Shown piece after piece: positions 1 through 6,595 of a stretch of DNA of 12,020 nucleotides. Position 1 is the first letter of the stretch; the number at the start of each line of letters is the position of its first letter. The translations under genes and the position numbers were made by a program. The notes under the pieces were generated by a model. That model made no database searches. It was not told the DNA's origin and saw only the letters and a program-made list of their open reading frames with translations. The stretch is from CAZQBY01 sp964540655 (lineage in GTDB: Archaea; Altiarchaeota; Altiarchaeia; JAFGQM01), in the NCBI GenBank assembly GCA_964540655.1, contig CAZINR010000042.1:1-12020 (forward strand), in the 5' to 3' direction.

Positions 1-408
1 CGAGGGTCCGACGAGGTCGGACGCCTCTTCGTTGGCGGCGAGAATCCGCCCGGTGACCGCGGCCGACCAGGCGTCGTCGTCGAGCCTGCCGTCGAAGGCG
101 GGCATGGTATCGACGCGGGGAATCCAGAGGATCTTGCGGAACAGGCCCTCGATCTCCTCGGCCCGCTTTTTTTCCGGGATGAGCTGCTGTATCATGGGAT
201 CCGGCCCCATAGGCACGACGGGCTTTTTCGTTTCTTCCTCATCCCCCCCCACCCCCTGCTCATCCAGGACCTTTTTAGCCTTTTTTATAAGGTGATGTAT
301 CTCCCGGCCGGAGAGACCGAAGTCCGTCAACTGCTCTCTTACTTCATCGTCGCTCATACCGTCCTCATACAGTTTCGCGACTAGTTCTTCAGGTTTGGAG
401 CCACTCAT
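1..408 (-). CDS. Hypothetical protein, 5' part only (runs off the left edge)
   Basis: An open frame of 136 codons begins with ATG at 408-406 and reaches the window edge without a stop, so the C-terminus is missing. I do not recognise the family. Residues about 5-48 look like a small helical domain with two similar halves, each with Ser/Gly-Asp/Arg-Glu and Leu/Ile spacing (LYEDGMSDDEVREQLTDFG, then LSGREIHHLIKKA), reminiscent of UBA-like or SHOCT-like helical modules. An acidic, Gly/Pro-rich linker follows (about 50-75), then a helical stretch rich in Lys and Glu. The segment around residues 105-118 (TMPAFDGRLDDDAW) resembles the opening strand of CBM9-like or other beta-sandwich modules, which often start with a DG-x-LD-x-x-W pattern; this is only a resemblance. 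No signal peptide is visible. It is divergent from the HerA-like gene with a gap of only 25-43 nt. The opposite-strand frame at 32-295 is Ser-rich and shadow-like. Confidence 0.72.
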   Translation of the reverse strand, partial: MSGSKPEELVAKLYEDGMSDDEVREQLTDFGLSGREIHHLIKKAKKVLDEQGVGGDEEETKKPVVPMGPDPMIQQLIPEKKRAEEIEGLFRKILWIPRVDTMPAFDGRLDDDAWSAAVTGRILAANEEASDLVGPS

Positions 409-433
409 CTTTTTTAGTGAACTGGCTATAATT

Positions 434-1964
434 ATGCGTCTGTTTATTAAAATGGTGTCCAAGAGCGTATGGAACCTGCCGGGGGGGCCGTGGGAAAGGC
501 TCTTTGGCGGGATATGGAACCAGTTCAATGTGGCGGTCTACGAGAACGAGGACAAGGTCCTCCTCACCACCATCTTCCCCAAGTCCGGCGAGGTCAGCTG
601 GATAATGATAAGNNNNNNNNNNAAGGGTCGACAAGATACTGATCGTCCCCCGAGGTATCGAGAAGATAGAAGGCCAGCTGCAGGAGATGAACATACACCT
701 GCTCAAGCAGCAGCTGCCCGACCGCAACATAACCTACCTCATACTGCTCAATCCCCCGACTACCGTCGAGTTCGGCAGCAGGGAGATAGGCTCTATGGTC
801 TTTCAGAAGGTCATGAAGCTGAAGGAGAAGGCCGACCGGGTCAAAAAAGTAGCCAAACAGGAGGGCGTTGAGGTGATAGACCTCAAGGATGCCTCTTACA
901 AAGAATCGGCGAGCATAATGGGGAACCCCACGATACTGCTTAGTTTATTGAGCATAGCTCCCGAAGGGGAAGAGCCGAAGAAGGAGAAACTCAAGGAGTT
1001 CGCGATCGGCAAGAGCAAAGAGGGGCTGCTGAACGTGAAGGAGGACATCTTCGAGCGCTACGCGTCGGTCAAGAAGGGGACCGAGGAAGAGCGGAATTAT
1101 CTGGCCCAGGTCATCCTAGAGTACGCGATAATAGACGCTTCCCCCATACCCGTCATACTGGACTTCAGCAGATGCCCGCTGAAGCTGGACAAGGCCAACC
1201 CCTACCCCTACGATTATGCCGAATACGGGCTCAAGAGCCATAACGTGGGGTTCTCTCTGGAGAGTTACGATTTGTCGAAGGAGAGCCCGGACATGAAGAT
1301 AAACCTCAACCAGGCGAGCCCTCAGTTTTTGTGGAAGCTCTTCGGCCTGGGGACCGATGACGCGTCCACCCTGATATTGCAGGCGGCCAGCCAGATGCAG
1401 AAGGGAGGCAGGATGGACGGCATAGACAGCATCGCAGAGGAAATAAAGAAGCCGTCCGGCGCGTCCGACGGCGTGGCGGTGTCAAGGGCCCTGCGCATGC
1501 TGCGCACCCTCAAGAACGTCTATGGTGATGTGTTCTCCGGCAAATCCAACACCAGAGAGATAATATACAAATGGATAAAAGACAACGCCAGCGTGTATGT
1601 GAGGCTCTCCGGTCTGGACGACCGAAGGAGGCTTGCCTTCATGCTCTACCTGCTGGATTCCATTGAGGGGCTGAAGGTCTCCGGTTCCCTTTCGGAGATA
1701 GAGGAAAAAAGGATAGAAAGGATACTTCTCTCGGTAATAGGTTTCGACTGGTTCGGAAAGGGCCTCATGCAGTCGGAGATAATCAACAAGATGGTGGCCA
1801 ACCACCCCGGCGGCCTCTTCGTGATCGAGAACGAGCTGCCCATGCAAATCGAGAGCAGGGTTGCGTACCGCTTCCACATAACAGGGCCGAGAAAGGCCAA
1901 GCTCTACATAGGGGGGAGGGGCAAGGAGTTCGAGGCCAGGCCGCTGCTGAGCTGCCCCCCCTAG
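434..1964 (+). CDS. Probable HerA/FtsK-like ATPase-fold protein with degenerate nucleotide-binding motifs, interrupted by an assembly gap
   Basis: A reading frame from ATG 434 (alternative ATG 452) enters the N run at 613. A second frame leaves the gap at 623 and continues to TAG 1962-1964, giving 446 codons after the gap. I treat them as one gene. The C-terminal half follows the order of HerA-type ATPases. IGKSKEGLLNVKEDIFERY (from about 1005) corresponds to the strand before the P-loop. VKKGTEEERNYLAQ (from 1068) sits where the Walker A loop GxTGSGK[ST] should be but lacks the Gly-Lys-Ser/Thr. IPVILDFS (ending 1169) matches the next strand. VYVRLSGLDD (1593-1622) matches the HerA 'v-DLSgL' strand. 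LFVIENELP (1815-1841) could be a decayed Walker B, and the protein ends ARPLLSCPP. If this is right, the protein keeps the fold but probably does not hydrolyse ATP, and may be structural or DNA/partner-binding. The N-terminal 59 residues and about 140 residues after the gap are unassigned. Start choice is uncertain because neither ATG has a Shine-Dalgarno sequence. The family call is remote and unaligned. Confidence 0.6.
613..622. other. Assembly gap (10 Ns) inside a coding region
   Basis: Ten undetermined bases interrupt the plus-strand gene. The frame before the gap (codons starting at 434, 437 and so on) and the frame after it (624, 627 and so on) differ by one. The number of missing bases must be a multiple of three if this is one intact gene, so ten is a placeholder or one base is wrong. 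The real gap could be much longer. Confidence 0.95.
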
Positions 1965-1989
1965 GCAACATATGGTTTCAAGGACAATA

Positions 1990-2006
1990 AAATTCCGCGG
2001 GAATTT
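1990..2006. repeat. Short inverted repeat after the HerA-like gene
   Basis: AAATTCC, a three-base loop GCG, then GGAATTT form a perfect 7-bp stem. It lies 26 nt after the stop of the HerA-like gene and about 17 nt before the TATA-like box of the zinc-ribbon gene. No T run follows directly, so it is not a classic terminator. It could be a transcript 3'-end hairpin or an operator for the downstream gene. It may also be chance in AT-rich spacer DNA. Confidence 0.4.
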
Positions 2007-2022
2007 CGCCGAGTTTTAATAC

Positions 2023-2032
2023 TTTTATACTT
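2023..2032 (+). promoter_or_regulatory. TATA-like box of the zinc-ribbon minigene
   Basis: TTTTATACTT is centred about 26 nt before the ATG at 2053, the usual distance between an archaeal TATA box and the transcription start. The mRNA would begin at or next to the start codon (leaderless), consistent with the lack of a Shine-Dalgarno sequence there. Confidence 0.6.
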
Positions 2033-2052
2033 AGCCTCATTAACATCTCAAA

Positions 2053-2142
2053 ATGACCACGTGTCCAGAATGCGGGAGTTCCTTAGAGTTTGCAGAGGGT
2101 TGTAAAATGTGCAGGGGTTGCGGCTGGTCTGCGTGTGGCTGA
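2053..2142 (+). CDS. 29-residue stand-alone zinc-ribbon microprotein
   Basis: ATG 2053 to TGA 2140-2142. An in-frame TAA at 2041-2043 rules out any longer upstream start. Nearly the whole product is one zinc ribbon: CPEC at residues 4-7, CKMC at 17-20, CRGC (20-23) and a final Cys at 28, in the context EGCKMCRGCGWSACG. This spacing (CPEC, then E-GC-x-x-C-x-x-CGWS-x-CG) closely resembles the C-terminal cysteine-rich tail of B12-dependent (class II) ribonucleotide reductases, but no reductase gene is adjacent. It could be a stand-alone redox or metal-binding partner, a remnant, or an unrelated zinc-ribbon microprotein. The TATA-like box at 2023-2032 is at leaderless distance, which supports real expression. 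It converges with the isomerase gene, with 13 nt between the stops. Short length is the main reason for caution. Confidence 0.65.
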   Translation: MTTCPECGSSLEFAEGCKMCRGCGWSACG

Positions 2143-2154
2143 TGCGTGGCTGAT
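2135..2154. repeat. Short tandem duplication at the convergent junction
   Basis: GTGGCTGAT occurs at 2135-2143 and again at 2146-2154, a period of 11 nt. The first copy includes the stop codon of the zinc-ribbon gene and the second lies in the 13-nt spacer before the isomerase stop. It is probably a small slippage duplication without function. Confidence 0.5.
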
Positions 2155-2155
2155 T

Positions 2156-2662
2156 CTACTTCTTTTTAACCCGTTCTTCGAATCCCTTTTCCTTTATCGT
2201 GCTATAGTCGTGTCCAGAGTCGCTGGAGTAAATGGCCAGGAACTTCAGCTGGGAATCGCCGGTGTTGATGGCCCTGTGGGCGTGGTCCTTGGGCACGTAT
2301 GATATCTTCCCCGGCTGCAGCGGGAGCTTCTTGGCCTTCCCTTTCCTGTCCTGCAGTAGCAGAATGCCCTCGCCCTCCAGCCCAAGGTAGAGCTCGGCAG
2401 TGGGCTTGGTGTGAAAGTGCCCCTTCGTCATGTAGTATTCACCGCCTATGTCCCCGGGATTGATGACTGTGACTGCGTATGAGAGGTTGCCCGGGCCCTC
2501 TGATTCATGCGCATATACCGCGTATATGGTGGGATCGTAGAGCTGCAGAGTGCGGGTTGCCATTCTCTGATCTGCGTAAAAATCTTTCATATCGCTGAGC
2601 TTCCTCACAGTCTTCTTGTTCTCTTCGAAAGTCAGGCGGAAATCGTCCAGCTGCAAATCCAT
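2156..2662 (-). CDS. pgi: Glucose-6-phosphate isomerase, archaeal cupin type
   Basis: The 168-residue product interconverts glucose 6-phosphate and fructose 6-phosphate in the cytoplasm. It belongs to the metal-dependent cupin family typical of Thermococcales, Archaeoglobus and some methanogens, unrelated to bacterial/eukaryotic Pgi. The cupin motif GHFHTKPTAELYLGLEGEG places metal ligands at His82, His84 and Glu90, with the fourth at His129 (KDHAHRAIN). These match the known His/His/Glu/His set of the Pyrococcus enzyme, although the His-to-Glu spacing is one residue shorter. The C-terminal FLAIYSSDSGHDYSTIKEKGF is also family-typical. The length is slightly below the Pyrococcus protein because the N-terminus is shorter and there is no long C-terminal tail. 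It lies downstream of rpoA2 on the same strand but 107 nt away, with its own TATA-like box at leaderless distance from ATG 2662-2660, so it is probably transcribed alone. Confidence 0.95.
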   Translation of the reverse strand: MDLQLDDFRLTFEENKKTVRKLSDMKDFYADQRMATRTLQLYDPTIYAVYAHESEGPGNLSYAVTVINPGDIGGEYYMTKGHFHTKPTAELYLGLEGEGILLLQDRKGKAKKLPLQPGKISYVPKDHAHRAINTGDSQLKFLAIYSSDSGHDYSTIKEKGFEERVKKK

Positions 2663-2683
2663 GGGCTAATTTAGGTTATGGCC

Positions 2684-2694
2684 TTAAAAAAGGA
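2684..2694 (-). promoter_or_regulatory. TATA-like box of pgi
   Basis: On the minus strand, CCTTTTTTAAGG has its AT core centred about 26 nt before the pgi ATG (2662), which points to a leaderless transcript. No Shine-Dalgarno sequence precedes the start. Confidence 0.55.
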
Positions 2695-2739
2695 GATTTA
2701 CAGCTTCGATAGGAGGCAATCGCATGTGTCAAAATAACA

Positions 2740-2757
2740 CTCGCATATGCGAGGGTT
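2740..2757 (-). repeat. Palindromic repeat, copy 1, just after rpoA2
   Basis: CTCGCATATGCGAG (2740-2753) is a perfect 14-bp palindrome. The 18-bp sequence AACCCTCGCATATGCGAG read on the minus strand (2757-2740) is identical to plus-strand 11404-11421 inside trpA. It starts 13 nt after the rpoA2 stop. Read along rpoA2 it can fold as a stem (CTCGC, loop ATAT, GCGAG) and is followed by TGTTATTTTG, so it may act as the 3' terminator of the RNA polymerase operon. It may equally be a protein-binding site or a small mobile palindromic unit. Confidence 0.7.
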
Positions 2758-2769
2758 GAACCCGGAAGC

Positions 2770-3912
2770 TTATTCCTTCTTCTTGCCCCTTTCGACCTTC
2801 ATGCCCAGTTGGACTATGCCGGTCCCCACGGGCGGCGGCTTGCCGACGATTATGCTCTCGGCCACGCCGGTCAGCGAGTCCTCCTCCCCCTTCAATGAGG
2901 CGTTCAGAAGGTGCTTGGTGGTCTCCTCGAATGCGGCCTTGGCTATGACGGAGGTCTTGGAGCCCGATATGCCGTGCCTGCCTATGGCGCTTATCTCGCC
3001 GGTAAGGGTCATCATGTCGGCCACGAGCATGAGGTGGCGTATGTCGACAGTGAGGTTCTGCTCGTCCAGTACCCTCTTGGCCTCCTGGACTATTGAGGCG
3101 CGGGCGGCCTCTATGCCGAAGAACTTGTATATCTCCTGGATGTTGTTGGAATAGATGTTGTTCTTCTCCACCCCCTTCATCCTGTAGATGTCCTTGATGT
3201 TGGAGCCCTCGGTGTAGATGATGAACTGGCCGTCTTCCTGCTTTATCAGTATCCTGCTTATCCCCTTGACGCCGGCCAGCTTGGTCTTTGCTATCTTCTT
3301 CCTTATCTTAGCCAGGTCAGCTATGCTCTTCCTCTTGGATGCGACCTTGAAGCCGTCCTTCGTCTTGGCATGTTCTCCCAGCTTCTTGCCGAACTTCACT
3401 AGGCTCTTCTCGACATCCTCCTTGTACATCGGATCGTCCAGGGTTATAACGACCACCATGTCGCTGATGTCGTTCCTCAATGAAGCCACATCCTCGACGA
3501 CGACCTCCCTCATCCTCTTGGCTATCTGCTCGGCGTCCTTGAGCGTCTTGACCTTCTCCCTGTCGAGGGGAATCCTCATTATCATGTTGCTGGGCTCTTT
3601 TTTGGCGTCCACGACCTCGATGAGTCGTGGCAGGCCCTGCGGGACGGCCACCTCGGCTACACCCGCATAGTGGAAAGTTCTCATGGTCATCTGGGTGCCG
3701 GGCTCTCCTATGCTCTGGGCTGCTATAGTCCCGACAGCCTCGCCCGGGGCCACTCTGCAAGACTCATACACCGCTATAGCATGGTCGACTATCGACTTCA
3801 GCTCTTTCTTGTCCTTGACCTTGCCGATCTTTTCAGTAAGCCTGTCCATCAGCAGGGGCGGCAATACCTCCGCGGCCCTCTTCAGCTCCTTTTCTAAGGT
3901 TTCTTTCTCCAT
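2770..3912 (-). CDS. rpoA2: DNA-directed RNA polymerase subunit A'' (C-terminal part of the largest subunit)
   Basis: The 380-residue product is the C-terminal third of the largest subunit, which archaea encode separately from A'. Residues 53-84 (RVAPGEAVGTIAAQSIGEPG followed by TQMTMRTFHYAG) are the trigger-loop region that closes on the incoming nucleotide. The C-terminal block GEISAIGRHGISGSKTSVIA and the PPPVGTG segment are conserved clamp/anchor regions. The length is normal for A''. I chose ATG 3912-3910, which follows the rpoA1 TAA by one nucleotide and has GGGGAAT upstream. An in-frame ATG at 3936 would add eight residues overlapping rpoA1 and is less likely. It is the last gene of the rpo operon: the ribosomal L30e, NusA and S12 genes that often follow it in archaea are absent here. 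Confidence 0.98.
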   Translation of the reverse strand: MEKETLEKELKRAAEVLPPLLMDRLTEKIGKVKDKKELKSIVDHAIAVYESCRVAPGEAVGTIAAQSIGEPGTQMTMRTFHYAGVAEVAVPQGLPRLIEVVDAKKEPSNMIMRIPLDREKVKTLKDAEQIAKRMREVVVEDVASLRNDISDMVVVITLDDPMYKEDVEKSLVKFGKKLGEHAKTKDGFKVASKRKSIADLAKIRKKIAKTKLAGVKGISRILIKQEDGQFIIYTEGSNIKDIYRMKGVEKNNIYSNNIQEIYKFFGIEAARASIVQEAKRVLDEQNLTVDIRHLMLVADMMTLTGEISAIGRHGISGSKTSVIAKAAFEETTKHLLNASLKGEEDSLTGVAESIIVGKPPPVGTGIVQLGMKVERGKKKE

Positions 3913-3913
3913 C

Positions 3914-6595
3914 TTATTCCCCGCTGAACTCCTCATAATCTATCATCCCCACCTCGTCGTCGAACTCCTCCTGCTTCTCGTACTCGGGAACCCTGCTTTC
4001 AGAGACCTCTTCCTCGACTATGGGGACCTCCCCGTTGTAAGTCCTGGAGACGTCGGCGCCGTCCTCTCCGTAGTGGAACTGGACGATGGTCCCGCCGGAG
4101 TCCTTGACAGTGTAGTTGTCGTGGACTATCAAATCCTGCAAAGCGTTTATGAGCCTCCTTTGCAGATAACCGCTTCTTGCCGTCCTTATGGCCGTGTCGA
4201 CCAGTCCTTCCCGCCCGCCCATGGCGTGGAAGAAGTATTCAGTCGGTGTTAGCCCTTTCTTGAAGGAGTCCCGCACGAAGCCCTTGGATTCGGGAGAGAG
4301 CTCCCCCTTCTGGAAATGCGATGTGGTCCGGTCTATGAATCCCCTGTTTATGCGCTCGCCCCTGACGGCCTGCTGGCCCACCGAGCCGCATATCTGCGTC
4401 AGGTTGAGCATCGAGCCCCTGGCGCCGGAGCGGGCCATGACGACGGCATGGTTGTCCAAGCCCAGATACTTGCCGGCTATCTCACCGCTCTTGTCCCTGC
4501 TCTCGCCCAGTATGCCCATTATGTAGTTCTCCAGACTCTCCTCGGCGGTCTTTCCGGGTATCAGCTCCAGCTTCTTTTGCTTGTATTTCTCGATGAGCTT
4601 CTCCGTCTCCGTGACCGCTTTGTTGAGGTTCTTCTCTATTTCCCTCAGCGCCGGTTCGGGCAGATCGGAGTCGGCTATCGATGAGGTGAATCCGAAGAAG
4701 GTTATCGCCGACGCACCCAGGCGGGCGGTCGCGTCTATGAACTCTCTCCCCTTCTTGTTGCCGTACTTCGCGACTATGTTGTGCAGAAGGACTCCTCCCA
4801 CGCCCTCGGCGTCTATGGCCCCCTTGGCCAGCTTGCCGTCCTTTATCATCACGTTGGCCTGCCGCTCTATGGACTTCTTGAGCTTCTTCTCGTCGTCCGG
4901 TATGATGGCCAGGTATTTCTTGAGCTTGTTGCGATAACTGATGGAGAAATCCTTCGGCAGGAGAATGGAGAATACGTCCTTGCCGCTGAAGGTCTTCTTC
5001 TTCCAGTCAAGCCTTTCCTCGTACTCCTCCAGCTTTGCCATCCCCACGAGCATCGAGGCCTGCTCCCTTGTCAGCTTCACACCGTCTCGGGTCAGCAGGA
5101 ACATGCCGCTCACGTGGTCGTGCTTGCCGCTTATTATCGGGCCGCCGTACCTGGTGGAGATTATTGCCTTCTCCGCGTCCATCAGCTCGCTGACCTCGGC
5201 CGCTGCCTCCGGGTTCTGAGGCACGTGGAGGTTCATCTCGTCGCCGTCGAAGTCAGCATTGTATGGCGTCGTCACAGTGGTGTTTATCCTGAAGGTCTTG
5301 TAGGGGAGTATCTTGGCCCGGTGGCCCATCATGGACATTCTGTGCAGGGACGGCTGCCGGTTGAATATGACGAAGTCGCCGTCCATCAGCTGGCGCTCCA
5401 CTATGTCGCCGTCCTCGAGCCCCTCCAGGACGAGTTCCTTGTTCTCGTCCATTATCCTTATGCGCCTGGTCTCGGTCTTGAAGATGTACTTGGCGCAGGG
5501 GTAATCGGGGGAATTCTTGATAAGCTTGACCAGCCAGTCCCTGTTGAACTTGGTCACCCTTTCCGGTATGGTCAGCTCCTCGGCCACGGCCTGCGGCACT
5601 CCGACCTCGTTGAGGCTGAGGTTCGGGTCCGGGGATATCGGCGTCCTTGCCGAGAAGTTGACTCTTTTCCCTGATAGGTTGTGCCTGAACCGGCCCTCCT
5701 TGCCCTTGAGCCGTTGGGTTATGGTCTTCAGCGGCCTGCCGCTCCGGTGCCTGGCTGGAGGTATGCCGGTTATCTCATTGTCGAAATAGGTGGCTATGTG
5801 ATACTGCAGCAGGTCCCATGTGTCCTCTATGGAAAGCTGCGGCGCCCCCCCTTCTATGTTCTCATAGAGTCTCTGGTTTATCCTGACTATGTCCCCGAGC
5901 TTGTGGGTAAGATCGTCCTCGCTTCGGTCTCCGCTCTCCAGAGTTATCGACGGCCTCACTGTCACCGGGGCCACCGGGAGCACCTGCAGGACGAACCATT
6001 CGGGTCGCGCGCTCTCCGGGTCCAGCCCGACCAGGAACAAATCGCTGTTAAGCACCAGCTCAAAGCGGTTGCGTATCTCGGTAGGCCAGAGCCTCCTGCG
6101 GTCCTCGAAATAGTAGTAGGGCTTCTCCCACTTTATCTCGCCCTGGCGCTCCTTGCAGTGAGGGCAAACCTTCTTGTTGCGCGCTTTTTGATAAGCCTCT
6201 TTCTCTATCATGGTGCCGTAGACGAAGCTCATCTTCTCGACCTTCTCACGGTACTTGGAGATGTCGTCCTCCTCCAGCATAACCCTGCCGCACTTCCTGC
6301 AGGTCATGGCCAGTATCTGGTAGACCTTCTTGGAATATCCCACGTGGACCACGGGCCTTATGAGCTCTATCTTGCCGAAGTGCCCCTTGCAGCCCTTTAT
6401 CTTCCCGCCGCAGGTTTTGCACCGGAGGCCGGGGTCGATGACTCCCATCCGCAGGTCCATAAGACCATTCTTGATTGGGAGGCCGTCCTCGTTGTAGGTG
6501 TCGGGCACCTCTACCGTCGCCACGGCAATCTGCCGCACCCTCTCGGGCGAGAAGACCCGGAACTTCAGCTTTTTAATCTCTTTTCTGGCAATCAT
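3914..6595 (-). CDS. rpoA1: DNA-directed RNA polymerase subunit A' (N-terminal part of the largest subunit)
   Basis: The 893-residue product is the catalytic clamp/active-site part of the largest subunit. Near the N-terminus, Cys59, Cys62, Cys69 and His72 (CKTCGGKIKGCKGHFG) form the clamp zinc site. A second CxxC pair (CRKCG and CPHCKE) forms the other. The absolutely conserved NADFDGD at 446-452 supplies Asp448, Asp450 and Asp452, which hold the catalytic magnesium. The HRSGRPLKTITQRLKGKEGR and SGKRVNFSARTPISPDPNL blocks are typical. No intein interrupts the sequence. The last 35 or so residues (after GTIVQFHYGEDG) form a very acidic tail that seems longer than usual. ATG 6595-6593 overlaps the rpoB stop as ATGA, with GAGGA just upstream. 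The frame stays open for 57 more codons upstream, but those lie within rpoB and are not real. It is translationally coupled to rpoB and rpoA2. Confidence 0.98.
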   Translation of the reverse strand: MIARKEIKKLKFRVFSPERVRQIAVATVEVPDTYNEDGLPIKNGLMDLRMGVIDPGLRCKTCGGKIKGCKGHFGKIELIRPVVHVGYSKKVYQILAMTCRKCGRVMLEEDDISKYREKVEKMSFVYGTMIEKEAYQKARNKKVCPHCKERQGEIKWEKPYYYFEDRRRLWPTEIRNRFELVLNSDLFLVGLDPESARPEWFVLQVLPVAPVTVRPSITLESGDRSEDDLTHKLGDIVRINQRLYENIEGGAPQLSIEDTWDLLQYHIATYFDNEITGIPPARHRSGRPLKTITQRLKGKEGRFRHNLSGKRVNFSARTPISPDPNLSLNEVGVPQAVAEELTIPERVTKFNRDWLVKLIKNSPDYPCAKYIFKTETRRIRIMDENKELVLEGLEDGDIVERQLMDGDFVIFNRQPSLHRMSMMGHRAKILPYKTFRINTTVTTPYNADFDGDEMNLHVPQNPEAAAEVSELMDAEKAIISTRYGGPIISGKHDHVSGMFLLTRDGVKLTREQASMLVGMAKLEEYEERLDWKKKTFSGKDVFSILLPKDFSISYRNKLKKYLAIIPDDEKKLKKSIERQANVMIKDGKLAKGAIDAEGVGGVLLHNIVAKYGNKKGREFIDATARLGASAITFFGFTSSIADSDLPEPALREIEKNLNKAVTETEKLIEKYKQKKLELIPGKTAEESLENYIMGILGESRDKSGEIAGKYLGLDNHAVVMARSGARGSMLNLTQICGSVGQQAVRGERINRGFIDRTTSHFQKGELSPESKGFVRDSFKKGLTPTEYFFHAMGGREGLVDTAIRTARSGYLQRRLINALQDLIVHDNYTVKDSGGTIVQFHYGEDGADVSRTYNGEVPIVEEEVSESRVPEYEKQEEFDDEVGMIDYEEFSGE

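Noticed and set aside
2140..2169. TGA of the zinc-ribbon gene as a selenocysteine codon, with read-through to a later TAA
   Set aside because: The ribbon is complete before the TGA, the following residues resemble nothing, and no SECIS-like structure is evident.
2090..2302. Plus-strand 70-codon frame over the zinc-ribbon and pgi ends
   Set aside because: It is out of frame with the cysteine-rich minigene and antisense to pgi; it has no recognisable features.
2507..2526. CATATAC-CGC-GTATATG inverted repeat
   Set aside because: It lies inside conserved pgi coding sequence and follows from tandem Tyr/Val/Ala codons; no separate function is supported.
2740..2757. CRISPR repeat
   Set aside because: The palindrome resembles the stem of some CRISPR repeats, but there is a single copy at each of two distant sites, no spacer-repeat series, and no cas genes in the window.
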